Part shown: positions 47,050-55,603 of the stretch, one piece after another
Position numbering within the stretch: position 1 is the stretch's first letter
Layout of the letters: each line of letters begins with the position of its first letter
Source: Sulfopaludibacter sp035606355
Lineage (GTDB): Bacteria; Acidobacteriota; Terriglobia; Bryobacterales; Bryobacteraceae
Direction of reading: 5' to 3'
Length of the DNA: 64,000 nucleotides
Assembly (NCBI GenBank): GCA_035606355.1
Contig: DATNFO010000025.1
Location: forward strand, 33,232-97,231
The notes under the pieces: model-generated
Databases searched by the model: none
What the model was told of the DNA's origin: nothing
The model's input: the letters and a program-made list of their open reading frames with translations, nothing else
Program-made: the position numbers and the translations under genes

Positions 47050-47457
47050 ATGCATCTGGAGCTACTCGCAATCGCGATCCTGATCGCCGCGGCTCCGGCC
47101 GCGGCGCAACGTGGTGGCGCGGCGCCAGGCGGAGGGTCTCCATCGCGAGACTGCGGCAGCAATGAAAACGGCCCGGGACGCGGTGCGGCAGGATTGAGCC
47201 GGGACATGCCCTGTCCCCCTTCAGTTGAGCCGTCCGCGGCCGACCCGGAAGTTCGAGCAAAGCTGGACTACGAGAAGAACCTGAGCGACGTCGCGCGCGT
47301 CGCTCAGCTTGCCAAAGAGATTCGCGAGGAATTGGAGCGCGCCGGGCAGTCGGTGGTGCCTGCGTCGTTGGTGGCAAAGTCTGAGGAGATGGCCAAGGTG
47401 TCGAAGAGAATCCACGACCGTCTGAAGACCACCTACGCCAGTGCTCCCAAGCGGTGA
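47050..47457 (+). CDS. Small secreted coiled-coil protein, unknown
   Basis: 135 residues with a signal peptide (MHLELLAIAILIAAAPAAAQ), a Gly/Pro/Ser-rich linker (about 20-60) and a charged helical region (about 65-125) likely forming a coiled coil. The linker is partly encoded by a hairpin sequence, GGGACA-TGCCC-TGTCCC (47201-47217), which may be an inserted repeat. It is 21 bases after receptor 2. No family recognised. Confidence 0.6.
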   Translation: MHLELLAIAILIAAAPAAAQRGGAAPGGGSPSRDCGSNENGPGRGAAGLSRDMPCPPSVEPSAADPEVRAKLDYEKNLSDVARVAQLAKEIREELERAGQSVVPASLVAKSEEMAKVSKRIHDRLKTTYASAPKR

Positions 47458-47487
47458 AGCGGCCACCGGTCTCCAGACCCTGCGGAC

Positions 47488-48507
47488 TTACACCTCTCGT
47501 AAGCGGGCTGCGGCTTGTTCGGCGGTGATGTCGCGCTGCGGCATCGCTAACATTTCATACCCGACCAGGAATTTGCGCACGGTTGCGGAGCGCAACAGTG
47601 GCGGATAAAAGTGGGCGTGCATGTGCCACTCGTCGTGCGGCTGCCCGTCGCTGGGCTTTTGGTGGAAGCCCATCGAGTACGGAAACGAGACCTGGAAGAC
47701 GCGGTCGTAGCGTGCGGTGGTGCGCTGTAGGATTTCGGCAAGGGCGTCGCGCTCTTCGCTCGATAGCGCGTCCATCGAAGCGAGATGCCGCTTCGGAAGC
47801 ACCATGGTTTCGAACGGCCAAACCGCCCAGAACGGTACGACCGTGACGAAGTGCGCGTTTTCTTCGACGACGCGTTCCCGCCGCTCGAGCTCCAGCCGCG
47901 TGTAATCGCAGACCAGGCAGCCGCCGTGCCGCGAGCGATAGTCTAGCTGCGAATTCTGCTCCTTCAGCACTTCGTTCGGCACGTCGCGGCTCGCCCAGAT
48001 CTGGCAGTGCGGATGCGGATTGCTGGCGCCCATCATCGCGCCGCGATTTTCAAAAATCTGCACGTAGTTGATGAAGTCGCGGCCGCCCAGATCCGCGTAT
48101 TGCGCGGCCCATTGGTCCACCACTTTGCGAAGCGAGGGCACGTCCATGTTGGCGATGGTGAGGTTGTGCTTCGGCGAGAAGCAGACCACGCGGCAGATGC
48201 CCGGCTCACTTTCCGCCGTCAGCAGCCCTCCGCCGTCGTTGCTCTGCTCGACGTGCGTATCGGGCTTCAATGCCGCGAAATCGTTGTCGAAGACGAACGT
48301 GGAATCGTAGACGGGATTCCGTACGCCGCCGGCGCGCGAATTGCCCGGGCAGAGATAACACTCCGGATCGTATTCCGGCTGCGCGGCGGGGGCGGTCTCC
48401 TCAACCTGACCCTGCCACGGCCGCTGGGTGCGATGCGGCGACACGAGCACCCATTCTCCGGTGAGCGGATTCAGCCGCCGGTGCGGATCCTGCTTCCAAT
48501 CGATCAT
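47488..48507 (-). CDS. galT: Galactose-1-phosphate uridylyltransferase
   Basis: 339 residues, the class I GalT length. It has the nucleophile motif 'NPHPHCQIWAS' (HPHxQ-type histidine triad), zinc-ligand residues including 'CYLCPGN' near the N-terminus, and 'FHQKPSDGQPHDEWHMHAHF'. It interconverts UDP-glucose and galactose-1-phosphate with glucose-1-phosphate and UDP-galactose in the Leloir pathway. It stands alone and diverges from the trp operon, with 76 bases between them. Confidence 0.95.
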   Translation of the reverse strand: MIDWKQDPHRRLNPLTGEWVLVSPHRTQRPWQGQVEETAPAAQPEYDPECYLCPGNSRAGGVRNPVYDSTFVFDNDFAALKPDTHVEQSNDGGGLLTAESEPGICRVVCFSPKHNLTIANMDVPSLRKVVDQWAAQYADLGGRDFINYVQIFENRGAMMGASNPHPHCQIWASRDVPNEVLKEQNSQLDYRSRHGGCLVCDYTRLELERRERVVEENAHFVTVVPFWAVWPFETMVLPKRHLASMDALSSEERDALAEILQRTTARYDRVFQVSFPYSMGFHQKPSDGQPHDEWHMHAHFYPPLLRSATVRKFLVGYEMLAMPQRDITAEQAAARLREV

Positions 48508-48583
48508 GCTGTTCTCATGGTACAGGTGCCCGGCCCACCGGGCGCAGCGCGGGTGAGCGCTTTGCTACGATAAAGATTCACCC

Positions 48584-49369
48584 TTGATTCAAACTGTTCC
48601 AGACATCCTCGCCCGTATTGTCGCCACCAAGCGCCAGGAGCTTCTGGCGCCGGCGGATACGGCTGCGTGGGAGCGCGCGGCGGAGGCGCGGAAGGGCAGC
48701 CGGCGCGATTTTCGGCGCGCTCTCGAAACCCATACTCCGGCGATCATCGCGGAAGTGAAGAAAGCCTCGCCCAGCAAAGGCGTGCTTTCCGGTTCATTCG
48801 ATCCGCCCGCAATCGCGCGGCAGTATGAAGCCGGCGGAGCCGCTGCCTTGAGTGTACTGACGGATCGCGACTATTTTCAGGGGAGTCTCGACGATCTGCA
48901 GATGGCGCGCGCGGCTGTGCGTCTGCCGGTAATCCGCAAAGACTTCACAATCGATTCGCGCCACGTGCTGGAGGCGGCCGCGCATGGCGCCGACGCCATC
49001 CTTCTGATCGCGGCGATCTTGAGCGAGCGGGAGATTCGCGATTTCCGCGATGCCGCGGCACAATACGGCATGGCGGCGCTAGTGGAAGTCCACGATGCCG
49101 GCGAACTCGAAAGAGCGAAGAACGCGGGCGCGGACCTGATCGGCGTGAACAACCGCAATCTCTCGACGTTCGAAGTGAGCCTCGATACCTCTCTCGAACT
49201 TGCGCCGCGGATGCCGAAGGGCGCGGTGCTGGTCAGCGAGAGCGGCATCCGCACACGCACGGACATTGCACGCCTGCGCGAGGCCGGCTATTCCGCATTT
49301 CTCGTCGGCGAGCATCTCATGCGGTCCGCCGATCCCGCGGCGGCGCTGCGCGAACTGGCGGCGTCATGA
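48584..49369 (+). CDS. trpC: Indole-3-glycerol phosphate synthase
   Basis: 261 residues forming a TIM barrel: 'IIAEVKKASPSKGVL' (catalytic Lys), 'VLTDRDYFQGSLDDL', 'VIRKDFTIDSRHVLEAAAHG' (KDF motif), 'DLIGVNNRNLSTF' and 'VSESGIRTRTD'. It starts at TTG 48584. It closes the indole ring from CdRP. First gene of the operon; the stop overlaps the next start (ATGA). trpE, trpG and trpD are not in the window. Confidence 0.95.
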   Translation: MIQTVPDILARIVATKRQELLAPADTAAWERAAEARKGSRRDFRRALETHTPAIIAEVKKASPSKGVLSGSFDPPAIARQYEAGGAAALSVLTDRDYFQGSLDDLQMARAAVRLPVIRKDFTIDSRHVLEAAAHGADAILLIAAILSEREIRDFRDAAAQYGMAALVEVHDAGELERAKNAGADLIGVNNRNLSTFEVSLDTSLELAPRMPKGAVLVSESGIRTRTDIARLREAGYSAFLVGEHLMRSADPAAALRELAAS

Positions 49370-49968
49370 TCGTCAAAATCTGCGGCATCACGAATCCGGA
49401 AGACGCGGCGGCGGCAGTGGCCGCAGGCGCATCGGCTATCGGATTCAACTTCTACCGGCGCAGTCCGCGATATATCGAGCCGCAACGCGCGGCGGAGATC
49501 CGCACGCCGGTGCATGTGCTGCGCGTCGGGGTGTTTGTGAATGAGCCGCGCTCGCACGTGGAAGCGATCGTGCGCACGGCGTCGCTCGATATCGCACAAC
49601 TGCACGGCGACGAGCGTGCGGAAGAATATCCGGCCACTGCCGGAGTCTGGAAAGCGGTGCGTGTGACTCCGGGGTTCGACTTCACGCCGTACGAGACCTG
49701 CCCGGCGGAAGCGATTCTGCTGGATGGTCCAGCGGCGCATTTGTATGGCGGCGCGGGGATCGCGTTCGATTGGACGGTGGCGGCGAGCCTGCGGAAGCGC
49801 TTCGTGCTGGCCGGCGGGCTGGACGCTTCGAACGTGGGACGCGCCGTGGAACTGGCACATCCGTGGGGCGTGGATGCATGCTCGAAAATCGAATCGTCGC
49901 CCGGGATTAAGGACCATCAGAAGATGCGAGCATTTTTGCAAGCGGCGGCCGAGGCGCTCCGCGTATGA
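49366..49968 (+). CDS. trpF: Phosphoribosylanthranilate isomerase
   Basis: 200 residues, TIM barrel: the N-terminal 'VKICGITNPEDA' contains the catalytic Cys7-type residue of TrpF, 'QLHGDE' follows, and a catalytic Asp lies at 'ILLDGPAAHLYGGAGIAFDW'. It isomerises PRA to CdRP, the substrate of trpC. It overlaps trpC and trpB by 4 bases each. Confidence 0.95.
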   Translation: MIVKICGITNPEDAAAAVAAGASAIGFNFYRRSPRYIEPQRAAEIRTPVHVLRVGVFVNEPRSHVEAIVRTASLDIAQLHGDERAEEYPATAGVWKAVRVTPGFDFTPYETCPAEAILLDGPAAHLYGGAGIAFDWTVAASLRKRFVLAGGLDASNVGRAVELAHPWGVDACSKIESSPGIKDHQKMRAFLQAAAEALRV

Positions 49969-51161
49969 ACTCTCAACCGGATTCCAGCGGCCACTTCGGG
50001 CCGTATGGCGGACGTTTCGTTCCCGAGGTGCTGATGGCGCCGATCGAGGAACTGGAGATGGCGTATCTGTCGGCGCGCGAGGATGCGAACTTTCAGGCCG
50101 AACTGCGCGACCTGCTCCATAATTATGCGGGCCGGCCCACTGCGCTCTATTTTGCCAGGCGCCTGAGCGAGACGCTCGGCGGCGCGCAGATCTGGTTGAA
50201 GCGCGAGGATCTGCTGCACACCGGCGCGCACAAGATCAACAACAGCCTGGGGCAGGCGCTGCTGGCGCGCCGCATGGGAAAGCGGCGCATTATCGCGGAG
50301 ACCGGCGCGGGCCAGCACGGCGTTGCTACCGCTACTGTCTGTGCGCTGTTCGGCCTGGAATGCGTCGTATATATGGGCGAGGAAGACATGCGCCGCCAGC
50401 GGCTGAATGTCTTCCGCATGCGTCTGCTGGGAGCAAAGGTAGTGCCGGTGACAGCGGGCAGCCGCACGCTCAAAGATGCCATCAGCGAAGCGATGCGCGA
50501 CTGGGTGACGAACGTCGGCGACACCTATTATTTGTTGGGCTCGGCGCTGGGCTCGCATCCTTACCCCATGATGGTGCGCGATTTTCAGAAGGTGATCGGC
50601 GAGGAGGCGCGCGCGCAGATGTTGGAACGCGCGGGCCGGCTTCCCGATTCCGTGTTCGCATGCGTGGGCGGCGGCAGTAATGCCATCGGTATCTTTCACG
50701 CCTTCATTCCCGATACGCAGGTGGAACTGATCGGCATAGAGGCGGGCGGGCGGGGGAACGCGCCGGGCGAGCATGCCGCGCGATTCCGTGGCGGCGCTCC
50801 CGGAGTGCTGCAAGGCGCCTATAGCTACGTGCTGCAGGATGAGAACGGGCAGATTTCCCTGACGCATTCCGTATCGGCCGGGCTGGATTATGCGATGATC
50901 GGGCCGGAGCACGCGCGGCTGCACGATCTGCAGCGCGCCGAATACGTGGCGATCAATGACGATGAAGCGCTGGCCGCGGCGCGCATGCTATCCCGTACGG
51001 AAGGCATTATCCCGGCGCTCGAAAGCTCGCACGCCGTCGCCGAGGCCGTGCGGCGCGCGCCGTCGGCCGCGGGCAAAGTATTTCTGGTAAACGTATCCGG
51101 CCGCGGCGATAAGGACGTGGACATCTATCGCGAGAATATGAAGGACCTCGACACGGAATGA
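49965..51161 (+). CDS. trpB: Tryptophan synthase beta chain
   Basis: 398 residues of fold-type II PLP enzyme: 'FGPYGGRFVPEVLM' start, PLP lysine in 'THTGAHKINNSLGQ'-type block 'HTGAHKINNSLG', 'ETGAGQHGVATAT', and phosphate loop 'CVGGGSNAIGIFH'. It condenses indole with serine. It overlaps trpF and trpA by 4 bases. Confidence 0.97.
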   Translation: MNSQPDSSGHFGPYGGRFVPEVLMAPIEELEMAYLSAREDANFQAELRDLLHNYAGRPTALYFARRLSETLGGAQIWLKREDLLHTGAHKINNSLGQALLARRMGKRRIIAETGAGQHGVATATVCALFGLECVVYMGEEDMRRQRLNVFRMRLLGAKVVPVTAGSRTLKDAISEAMRDWVTNVGDTYYLLGSALGSHPYPMMVRDFQKVIGEEARAQMLERAGRLPDSVFACVGGGSNAIGIFHAFIPDTQVELIGIEAGGRGNAPGEHAARFRGGAPGVLQGAYSYVLQDENGQISLTHSVSAGLDYAMIGPEHARLHDLQRAEYVAINDDEALAAARMLSRTEGIIPALESSHAVAEAVRRAPSAAGKVFLVNVSGRGDKDVDIYRENMKDLDTE

Positions 51162-51952
51162 CGCGCATCGGACGGTTGTTCGAAACGCTGGCACACGAAC
51201 GGCGTAAGGGGCTGATCGCCTACATCACGGCGGGCGACCCGTGTCCCGAACGCACGCCTGCATTGGTGGAAGCGCTGGTCCGCGGCGGCGCGGACCTGAT
51301 CGAACTCGGCGTCCCCTTTTCCGATCCCATCGCCGATGGTCCGGTAATTCAGCGCGCCGGTGAGCGCGCGCTCAAGGCGGGGACCAGCATCAAAACAGTG
51401 CTCGAGATTGCCGCGCGCATTCGCGAAACCAGCCAGGTGCCGCTGCTCCTGTTCACTTATCTGAACCCGGTAGTGCGCTACGGTCTCGAAAGGCTGGCGG
51501 AAGATGCCGCCGCGCGGGGCATTGACGGCTGCCTGCTTATCGATGCGTCGGTTGAAGAGGCGCATGACTACGTGGCGGCAATGCACAAGCACGGGCTTGA
51601 CACAGTATTTCTGGGAGCGCCCACGAGCACGCCGCGGCGCCTCGAACTCGTCGCCGAATTTTCGACTGGCTTTATCTACCTGGTGTCGCGGACGGGCGTC
51701 ACGGGCGAGCGGGAGTCGCTGTCGTCGCAGGTTGGTCCGCTGATCGAAGCGATGCGCGGTATTACGAAGCTGCCGCTGGCAGTGGGGTTCGGCGTCTCGC
51801 GGCCGGAGCACGCCGCCGAACTCGGCAAGCACGTGGAGGCCGTGGTAGTGGGCAGCGCGTTCGTGCGCCTCATCGAACGGAACCAGAACAACCCGAACCT
51901 GGAAACGGAATTGGAAAAGTTCGCGCGCGAACTGAAAAACGGATTCGCATGA
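51158..51952 (+). CDS. trpA: Tryptophan synthase alpha chain
   Basis: 264 residues, TIM barrel: catalytic Glu in 'LIELGVPFSDPIADGPVIQ' and Asp in the same block, plus 'YLVSRTGVTGERESL' (phosphate/loop region). It cleaves indole-glycerol phosphate and channels indole to TrpB. 4-base overlaps on both sides. Confidence 0.96.
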   Translation: MTRIGRLFETLAHERRKGLIAYITAGDPCPERTPALVEALVRGGADLIELGVPFSDPIADGPVIQRAGERALKAGTSIKTVLEIAARIRETSQVPLLLFTYLNPVVRYGLERLAEDAAARGIDGCLLIDASVEEAHDYVAAMHKHGLDTVFLGAPTSTPRRLELVAEFSTGFIYLVSRTGVTGERESLSSQVGPLIEAMRGITKLPLAVGFGVSRPEHAAELGKHVEAVVVGSAFVRLIERNQNNPNLETELEKFARELKNGFA

Positions 51953-52239
51953 CGGAAGAAGAAGCTCGCAAACAGCTTGACGAGTACCGCGTGTTAGTAG
52001 ACGATGTGGATCGCCGTCTGGTGGCGTTATTGAATGAGCGCACGCTGGTGGTGCACAATATCGGCCGCGTGAAACGCGAGGCGAAACTGCCGGTCTATGA
52101 GCCCAAGCGTGAAGTACAGGTGTTCGAAAATATTACATCGTGCAACCAGGGCCCCCTGGCGGGGGATGCGATAAAACGGATCTTTGAGCGCATCATCGAC
52201 GAGATGCGTTCCATACAGCGCGCCAAAATGGAAGACTAA
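51949..52239 (+). CDS. aroQ: Chorismate mutase, AroQ class
   Basis: 96 residues of the all-helical AroQ fold: 'LVDDVDRRLVALLNERTLVV' with catalytic Arg, 'IGRVKREAKLPVYEPKRE' with Arg and Lys, and 'IFERIIDEMRSIQ'. It converts chorismate to prephenate for tyrA below. Monofunctional, and 4 bases overlap trpA. Two bases separate it from the next gene. Confidence 0.92.
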   Translation: MTEEEARKQLDEYRVLVDDVDRRLVALLNERTLVVHNIGRVKREAKLPVYEPKREVQVFENITSCNQGPLAGDAIKRIFERIIDEMRSIQRAKMED

Positions 52240-52241
52240 GC

Positions 52242-53216
52242 ATGCTCATCGTAATGCAGCAGGGCGCCACCGACGAACAGGTGCAGGCGGTGATGGACCG
52301 CATGATCGACATGGGGTTCAACGTGCATCGCTCCACGGGCGTCGTCCACACGTTGCTGGGCGGCGTGGGCGGCAAGGAAGAGTTCGATCTCGAAATCTTC
52401 CGCGTGATGGAGGGCGTCAAGGAAGCGCACCGCATCATCTCGCCGTATAAGCTGGCGAGCCGGCATTTCCGGCCGGGCGGCACGGTGGTGAAGGTAGGGA
52501 ATGTCGAAATCGGCGGCGCGGCGCTGGTTACCATCGCCGGTCCGGCGCGCGTGGAATCGGCCGGGCAGATCGCGTTATGTGCGCAGCTTGCATCGGCGGC
52601 GGGCGCGCAGATACTTCGCGGCGATGCCACGCGGCCCGAAGGTTTGCGGCAATTGCGCGACGCCGCGGACCGGTACGGGCTCGCCATTGTGAGCGAGGCG
52701 GGCGAACTCTCCGAGGTGGATGCCGTTTCCGGCATCGCGGACATGCTCGCGGTGAGTCCGCGCAATATGCAGCACGGCGCGTTGCTGCGCGCGGTAGGTA
52801 CGCAGCGCAAGCCGGTGTTGCTGAAGCGTGGAATCGCGGCGACGGTGGAAGAGTGGCTGCTTGCCGCGGAGCAGATTCTCTCCGCCGGCAATTACAATGT
52901 GGTGCTGTGCGAGAGCGGCATCCGCACCTTCGAAACATACACGCGATACACCATGGACCTCTCGGCGATTCCCGTGGTGAAGAAGCTATCGCATCTGCCG
53001 ATCATCGCCGACCCGTGCCACGCCACCGGCCGCCGCGACAAGGTGGCGCCCATGGCGCGTGCGGCCATTGCGGCGGGCGCGGACGGGTTGCTCCTCGAAG
53101 TGCACCCCGATCCCGATCGCGCGGAGAGCGATGGCGCGCAGTCGTTGAGCCCCGCGCAATTCGACGAATTGATGCGCGACGCGCGGCGAATCGGCGAAGT
53201 GATGAGTCGCAGATGA
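52242..53216 (+). CDS. aroF: DAHP synthase, type I-beta with N-terminal ferredoxin-like domain
   Basis: 324 residues. The N-terminal domain (about 1-65, 'MLIVMQQGATDEQVQAVMDR') is the regulatory ferredoxin-like domain known from Thermotoga DAHP synthase, which gives feedback inhibition. The TIM barrel has 'ALVTIAGPARVES', 'PVLLKRGIAATVEEWLLAAE', 'CESGIRTFETYTRYTMDLSA' and 'PIIADPCHATGRRDKV'. It condenses PEP with erythrose-4-phosphate. Placing it after aroQ and before tyrA suggests coordinated flux into tyrosine and phenylalanine. Confidence 0.95.
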   Translation: MLIVMQQGATDEQVQAVMDRMIDMGFNVHRSTGVVHTLLGGVGGKEEFDLEIFRVMEGVKEAHRIISPYKLASRHFRPGGTVVKVGNVEIGGAALVTIAGPARVESAGQIALCAQLASAAGAQILRGDATRPEGLRQLRDAADRYGLAIVSEAGELSEVDAVSGIADMLAVSPRNMQHGALLRAVGTQRKPVLLKRGIAATVEEWLLAAEQILSAGNYNVVLCESGIRTFETYTRYTMDLSAIPVVKKLSHLPIIADPCHATGRRDKVAPMARAAIAAGADGLLLEVHPDPDRAESDGAQSLSPAQFDELMRDARRIGEVMSRR

Positions 53217-54076
53217 TTGAGAATGTCGCCATCGTAGGCACCGGGTTGATCGGCGCCTCGTTCGGGCTGGCGCTGCGCGCAGCCGGATTTACGGGAGCGA
53301 TCTGTGGTGTAAGTTCTCCGCCGGCGGTCGCGGCGGCAGTCGAGGCCGGCGCGGTGGACCGGGCTGCTTCGCTCGCCGAAGCCGTAGCCTCCGCGGACCT
53401 TGTCTTCCTGGCTCAGCCCATCGGCCGCATCATCGACACCCTCCGGCATCTCGATCCATTGCTCAAGCCTGGTGCTCTGGTTACCGATGCGGGCAGCACG
53501 AAGTGCGAAATCGCCGATGCAGCGCTCCAGTGCATCCGCCGCGGCACGTTCGTCGGCGGGCATCCGATGGCCGGCAAGGAATCGCGCGGCGCGGCGGCTG
53601 CGGATGCCGCATTATTTCGCGGCCGCACGTGGGTGCTTACGCCGGCCGATGCCGCGGACCTGAACACTCCGCTGGCGCACCGCTTCATCCACTGGCTGCA
53701 CGCCATCGGCGCCCGGCCGATATCGATGGACGCAGCGGAGCACGATCGGGTGGTCGCATTGACCAGCCATCTCGCGCAGCTTGCGTCCACAGCGCTGGCG
53801 GCAACCGTCGCGGAGAACGTCCCGGCGGAGCGGCTGGATGTTGCGGGGTCGGGGCTGGCGGATATGTCGCGGCTGGCACTCAGCAGTTACGAATTGTGGC
53901 GGGATATTGTCGCCACCAACACAGGAGCGATCGAGAAGGCGCTGACCACCTACATACAAAAGCTGGACCACATCCGGGAGAACCTGCGAACCCGTCAATT
54001 GCAGGAAGAATTCGAGCGCGGCGCAAAGCTGGCCGCAACTGTACGCGGGTCCTCAACCCGCGGGAATTTAGGATAA
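53213..54076 (+). CDS. tyrA: Prephenate dehydrogenase
   Basis: 287 residues: NAD(P) Rossmann motif 'VAIVGTGLIGASFGLALRAAG', 'DAGSTKCEIADAA', and the prephenate-binding 'FVGGHPMAGKESRG' with the catalytic His. The C-terminal helical domain is present, but no ACT domain. The last residues (VRGSSTRGNLG) are encoded by a palindrome (54044-54062) that looks like an inserted repeat. Last gene of the seven-gene trp/aro operon. Confidence 0.95.
   Translation: MIENVAIVGTGLIGASFGLALRAAGFTGAICGVSSPPAVAAAVEAGAVDRAASLAEAVASADLVFLAQPIGRIIDTLRHLDPLLKPGALVTDAGSTKCEIADAALQCIRRGTFVGGHPMAGKESRGAAAADAALFRGRTWVLTPADAADLNTPLAHRFIHWLHAIGARPISMDAAEHDRVVALTSHLAQLASTALAATVAENVPAERLDVAGSGLADMSRLALSSYELWRDIVATNTGAIEKALTTYIQKLDHIRENLRTRQLQEEFERGAKLAATVRGSSTRGNLG
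54044..54062. repeat. Palindrome CGCGGGT-CCTCA-ACCCGCG inside the tyrA 3' end
   Basis: A 7-bp stem with a 5-base loop, just before the tyrA stop codon (54074). It codes for the terminal Arg-Gly-Ser-Ser-Thr-Arg-Gly stretch, so it either ends transcription of the operon or is a short repeat that extended the reading frame. Confidence 0.5.
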
Positions 54077-54208
54077 ACTACGCATAGGCTAATGGCCGAT
54101 GACTTACCGCCCGCGGATGCGAATGTCCCCGAGCGGTACCCCCGGCGCAACATGGCGAAGCGCACCGTCAGGAGCGCATCTCCGAATGCCGGTTTTAAGG
54201 ATTACAGA

Positions 54209-55567
54209 ATGGAACAGAAACTGAAGATTGCCGTGTTCATCGATTTCGATAACATCGAAATCGGCGTGAAGTCCACACTGCACCGCGAATTCGACGTGGC
54301 GGCGGTGTTGGACGCGCTCAAGGAACGCGGCGAAATCGTCACCAAGTTCGCTTACGCCAACTGGGGACGGCAGGAATCCGCCACGCGCGCACTCAGCGAG
54401 CACGCAGTGCAGATGGTGCAGCGCGATCCGTCGCCGCGCGGCGACAAGAACGGCGCAGACATCAACCTCGCGCTGGACGCGCTGGAAATGGCGTTCACGC
54501 ACGACCACATCAACGCGTTCGCGATTGTTTCCGGCGACAGCGATTTTATCGCGCTGGTGAACAAACTCAAGCAGTACGATAAGCGCATTTTCGTGGTGGG
54601 CGGCCGCGCCTTCACCAGCACGATTCTGCAGAAGAACTGCCACGAGTTCGTCGCGTACGAGAGCATTATCGATGAGCCGCGCACGCGTCCGTCGCAGCAG
54701 CATCAGCAGCAACAGCAGCAACAGCAATCGCATGCCGAACGCCCGCCGCAGCAGCAGTCGCAGCAGCAACCGCAGCAGCACCAGCCCCAGCAGCAACCGA
54801 AGCAGCATCAGCCGCAGCAGCACAAGCGGCAGGCGCTGGATCTGACGCAGGCGATGCCGCTGGTGGAGCGCGCCCTCGGCGTGCTGGAGCGCCGCGAAGT
54901 GCGTCCGCAGCTTGGGCTATTGAAATCCACGATGCTGCAACTGGATTCCACGTTCAACGAGAAGGCGTACGGCGCCAGTTCCTTCACTGATTTTGTGGAG
55001 CGCCTGCAGAAGTCCGATTACGTCGAAGTGACCGGCGGCGAAGGCCGCTATATGATTCGCATGCGCGGCGGCGCCGTGCCGGAGAAGCCTGGCCACAAGG
55101 CCGAAGAGGCGATTCCGCTGCTGCGCGACGTGCTGGAATCGCATCGCATGGATATCGATGACGGCGCGTTTGCGGACGATCTCGCCGAGTGGGTGAAGCA
55201 GGATCAGCCGAATTTCGACTGGCGCGCGTATGGCTTCCAGGAATTCACTGAGCTGCTGAACTACGCGCAGGATAAAGGCCTGGTTCGCATTCAGACGGAT
55301 CCCGAGAGGGGACTGATTGTGTTCCTCGGCGCCGAATTCCATCCGCCGGCGCCGCCGCCCGAGCCGGAACCGCTCACGCCCGTCGAAGAAGAGGAAATCG
55401 ACGAACCGCAGCCCATCGTGCCCGGTCAACCGACGGCGACGGGAGAGATTCCCGAGCCGCTTCCGCCGCCCAAGGTGCAGCGCCGTCCGCGCGCGCCGCG
55501 CAAGCAGGCGACCCCCGGTCAGGAAGGGCAGAAGAAGCGGACTACGCGTCCGCGCAAGAAGAGCTAG
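54209..55567 (+). CDS. NYN-domain nuclease (LabA-like) with poly-Gln linker and tandem OST-HTH/LOTUS-like domains
   Basis: 452 residues. NYN/PIN-like domain at about 6-152 with acidic residues at 'FIDFDNIEIGV' (Asp12, Asp14, Asn15), 'DKNGADINLALDAL' (Asp79, Asp84) and 'VSGDSDFIALVNK' (Asp110, Asp112). A Gln/His/Pro-rich linker spans about 160-207. Two similar helical repeats of OST-HTH type follow (about 212-285 and 300-375; each ends 'GLV' or 'YVEV' after 'SFTDFVE' or 'GFQEFTELL'). A Pro/Glu stretch and a basic tail (RKQ...RPRKKS) end the protein. This is a likely RNA-processing nuclease. Start ATG 54209 has AAGGA upstream; a longer frame to 54092 exists. Confidence 0.85.
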   Translation: MEQKLKIAVFIDFDNIEIGVKSTLHREFDVAAVLDALKERGEIVTKFAYANWGRQESATRALSEHAVQMVQRDPSPRGDKNGADINLALDALEMAFTHDHINAFAIVSGDSDFIALVNKLKQYDKRIFVVGGRAFTSTILQKNCHEFVAYESIIDEPRTRPSQQHQQQQQQQQSHAERPPQQQSQQQPQQHQPQQQPKQHQPQQHKRQALDLTQAMPLVERALGVLERREVRPQLGLLKSTMLQLDSTFNEKAYGASSFTDFVERLQKSDYVEVTGGEGRYMIRMRGGAVPEKPGHKAEEAIPLLRDVLESHRMDIDDGAFADDLAEWVKQDQPNFDWRAYGFQEFTELLNYAQDKGLVRIQTDPERGLIVFLGAEFHPPAPPPEPEPLTPVEEEEIDEPQPIVPGQPTATGEIPEPLPPPKVQRRPRAPRKQATPGQEGQKKRTTRPRKKS

Positions 55568-55603
55568 CTAAATTCCGGTGGCGGCGTGCGTCATACTAGC
55601 GAC

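Noticed and set aside
45613..47055. Minus-strand frame of 480 codons opposite receptor 2
   Set aside because: Arg-rich antisense shadow without domain.
54092..54208. Longer N-terminus for the NYN protein
   Set aside because: The extra 39 residues are basic and Pro-rich and lack fold; ATG 54209 has the better ribosome-binding site and directly precedes the NYN core.
54104..54823. Leu-rich minus-strand frame opposite the NYN gene
   Set aside because: Arises from the complement of CAG/CAA repeats encoding the poly-Gln linker.
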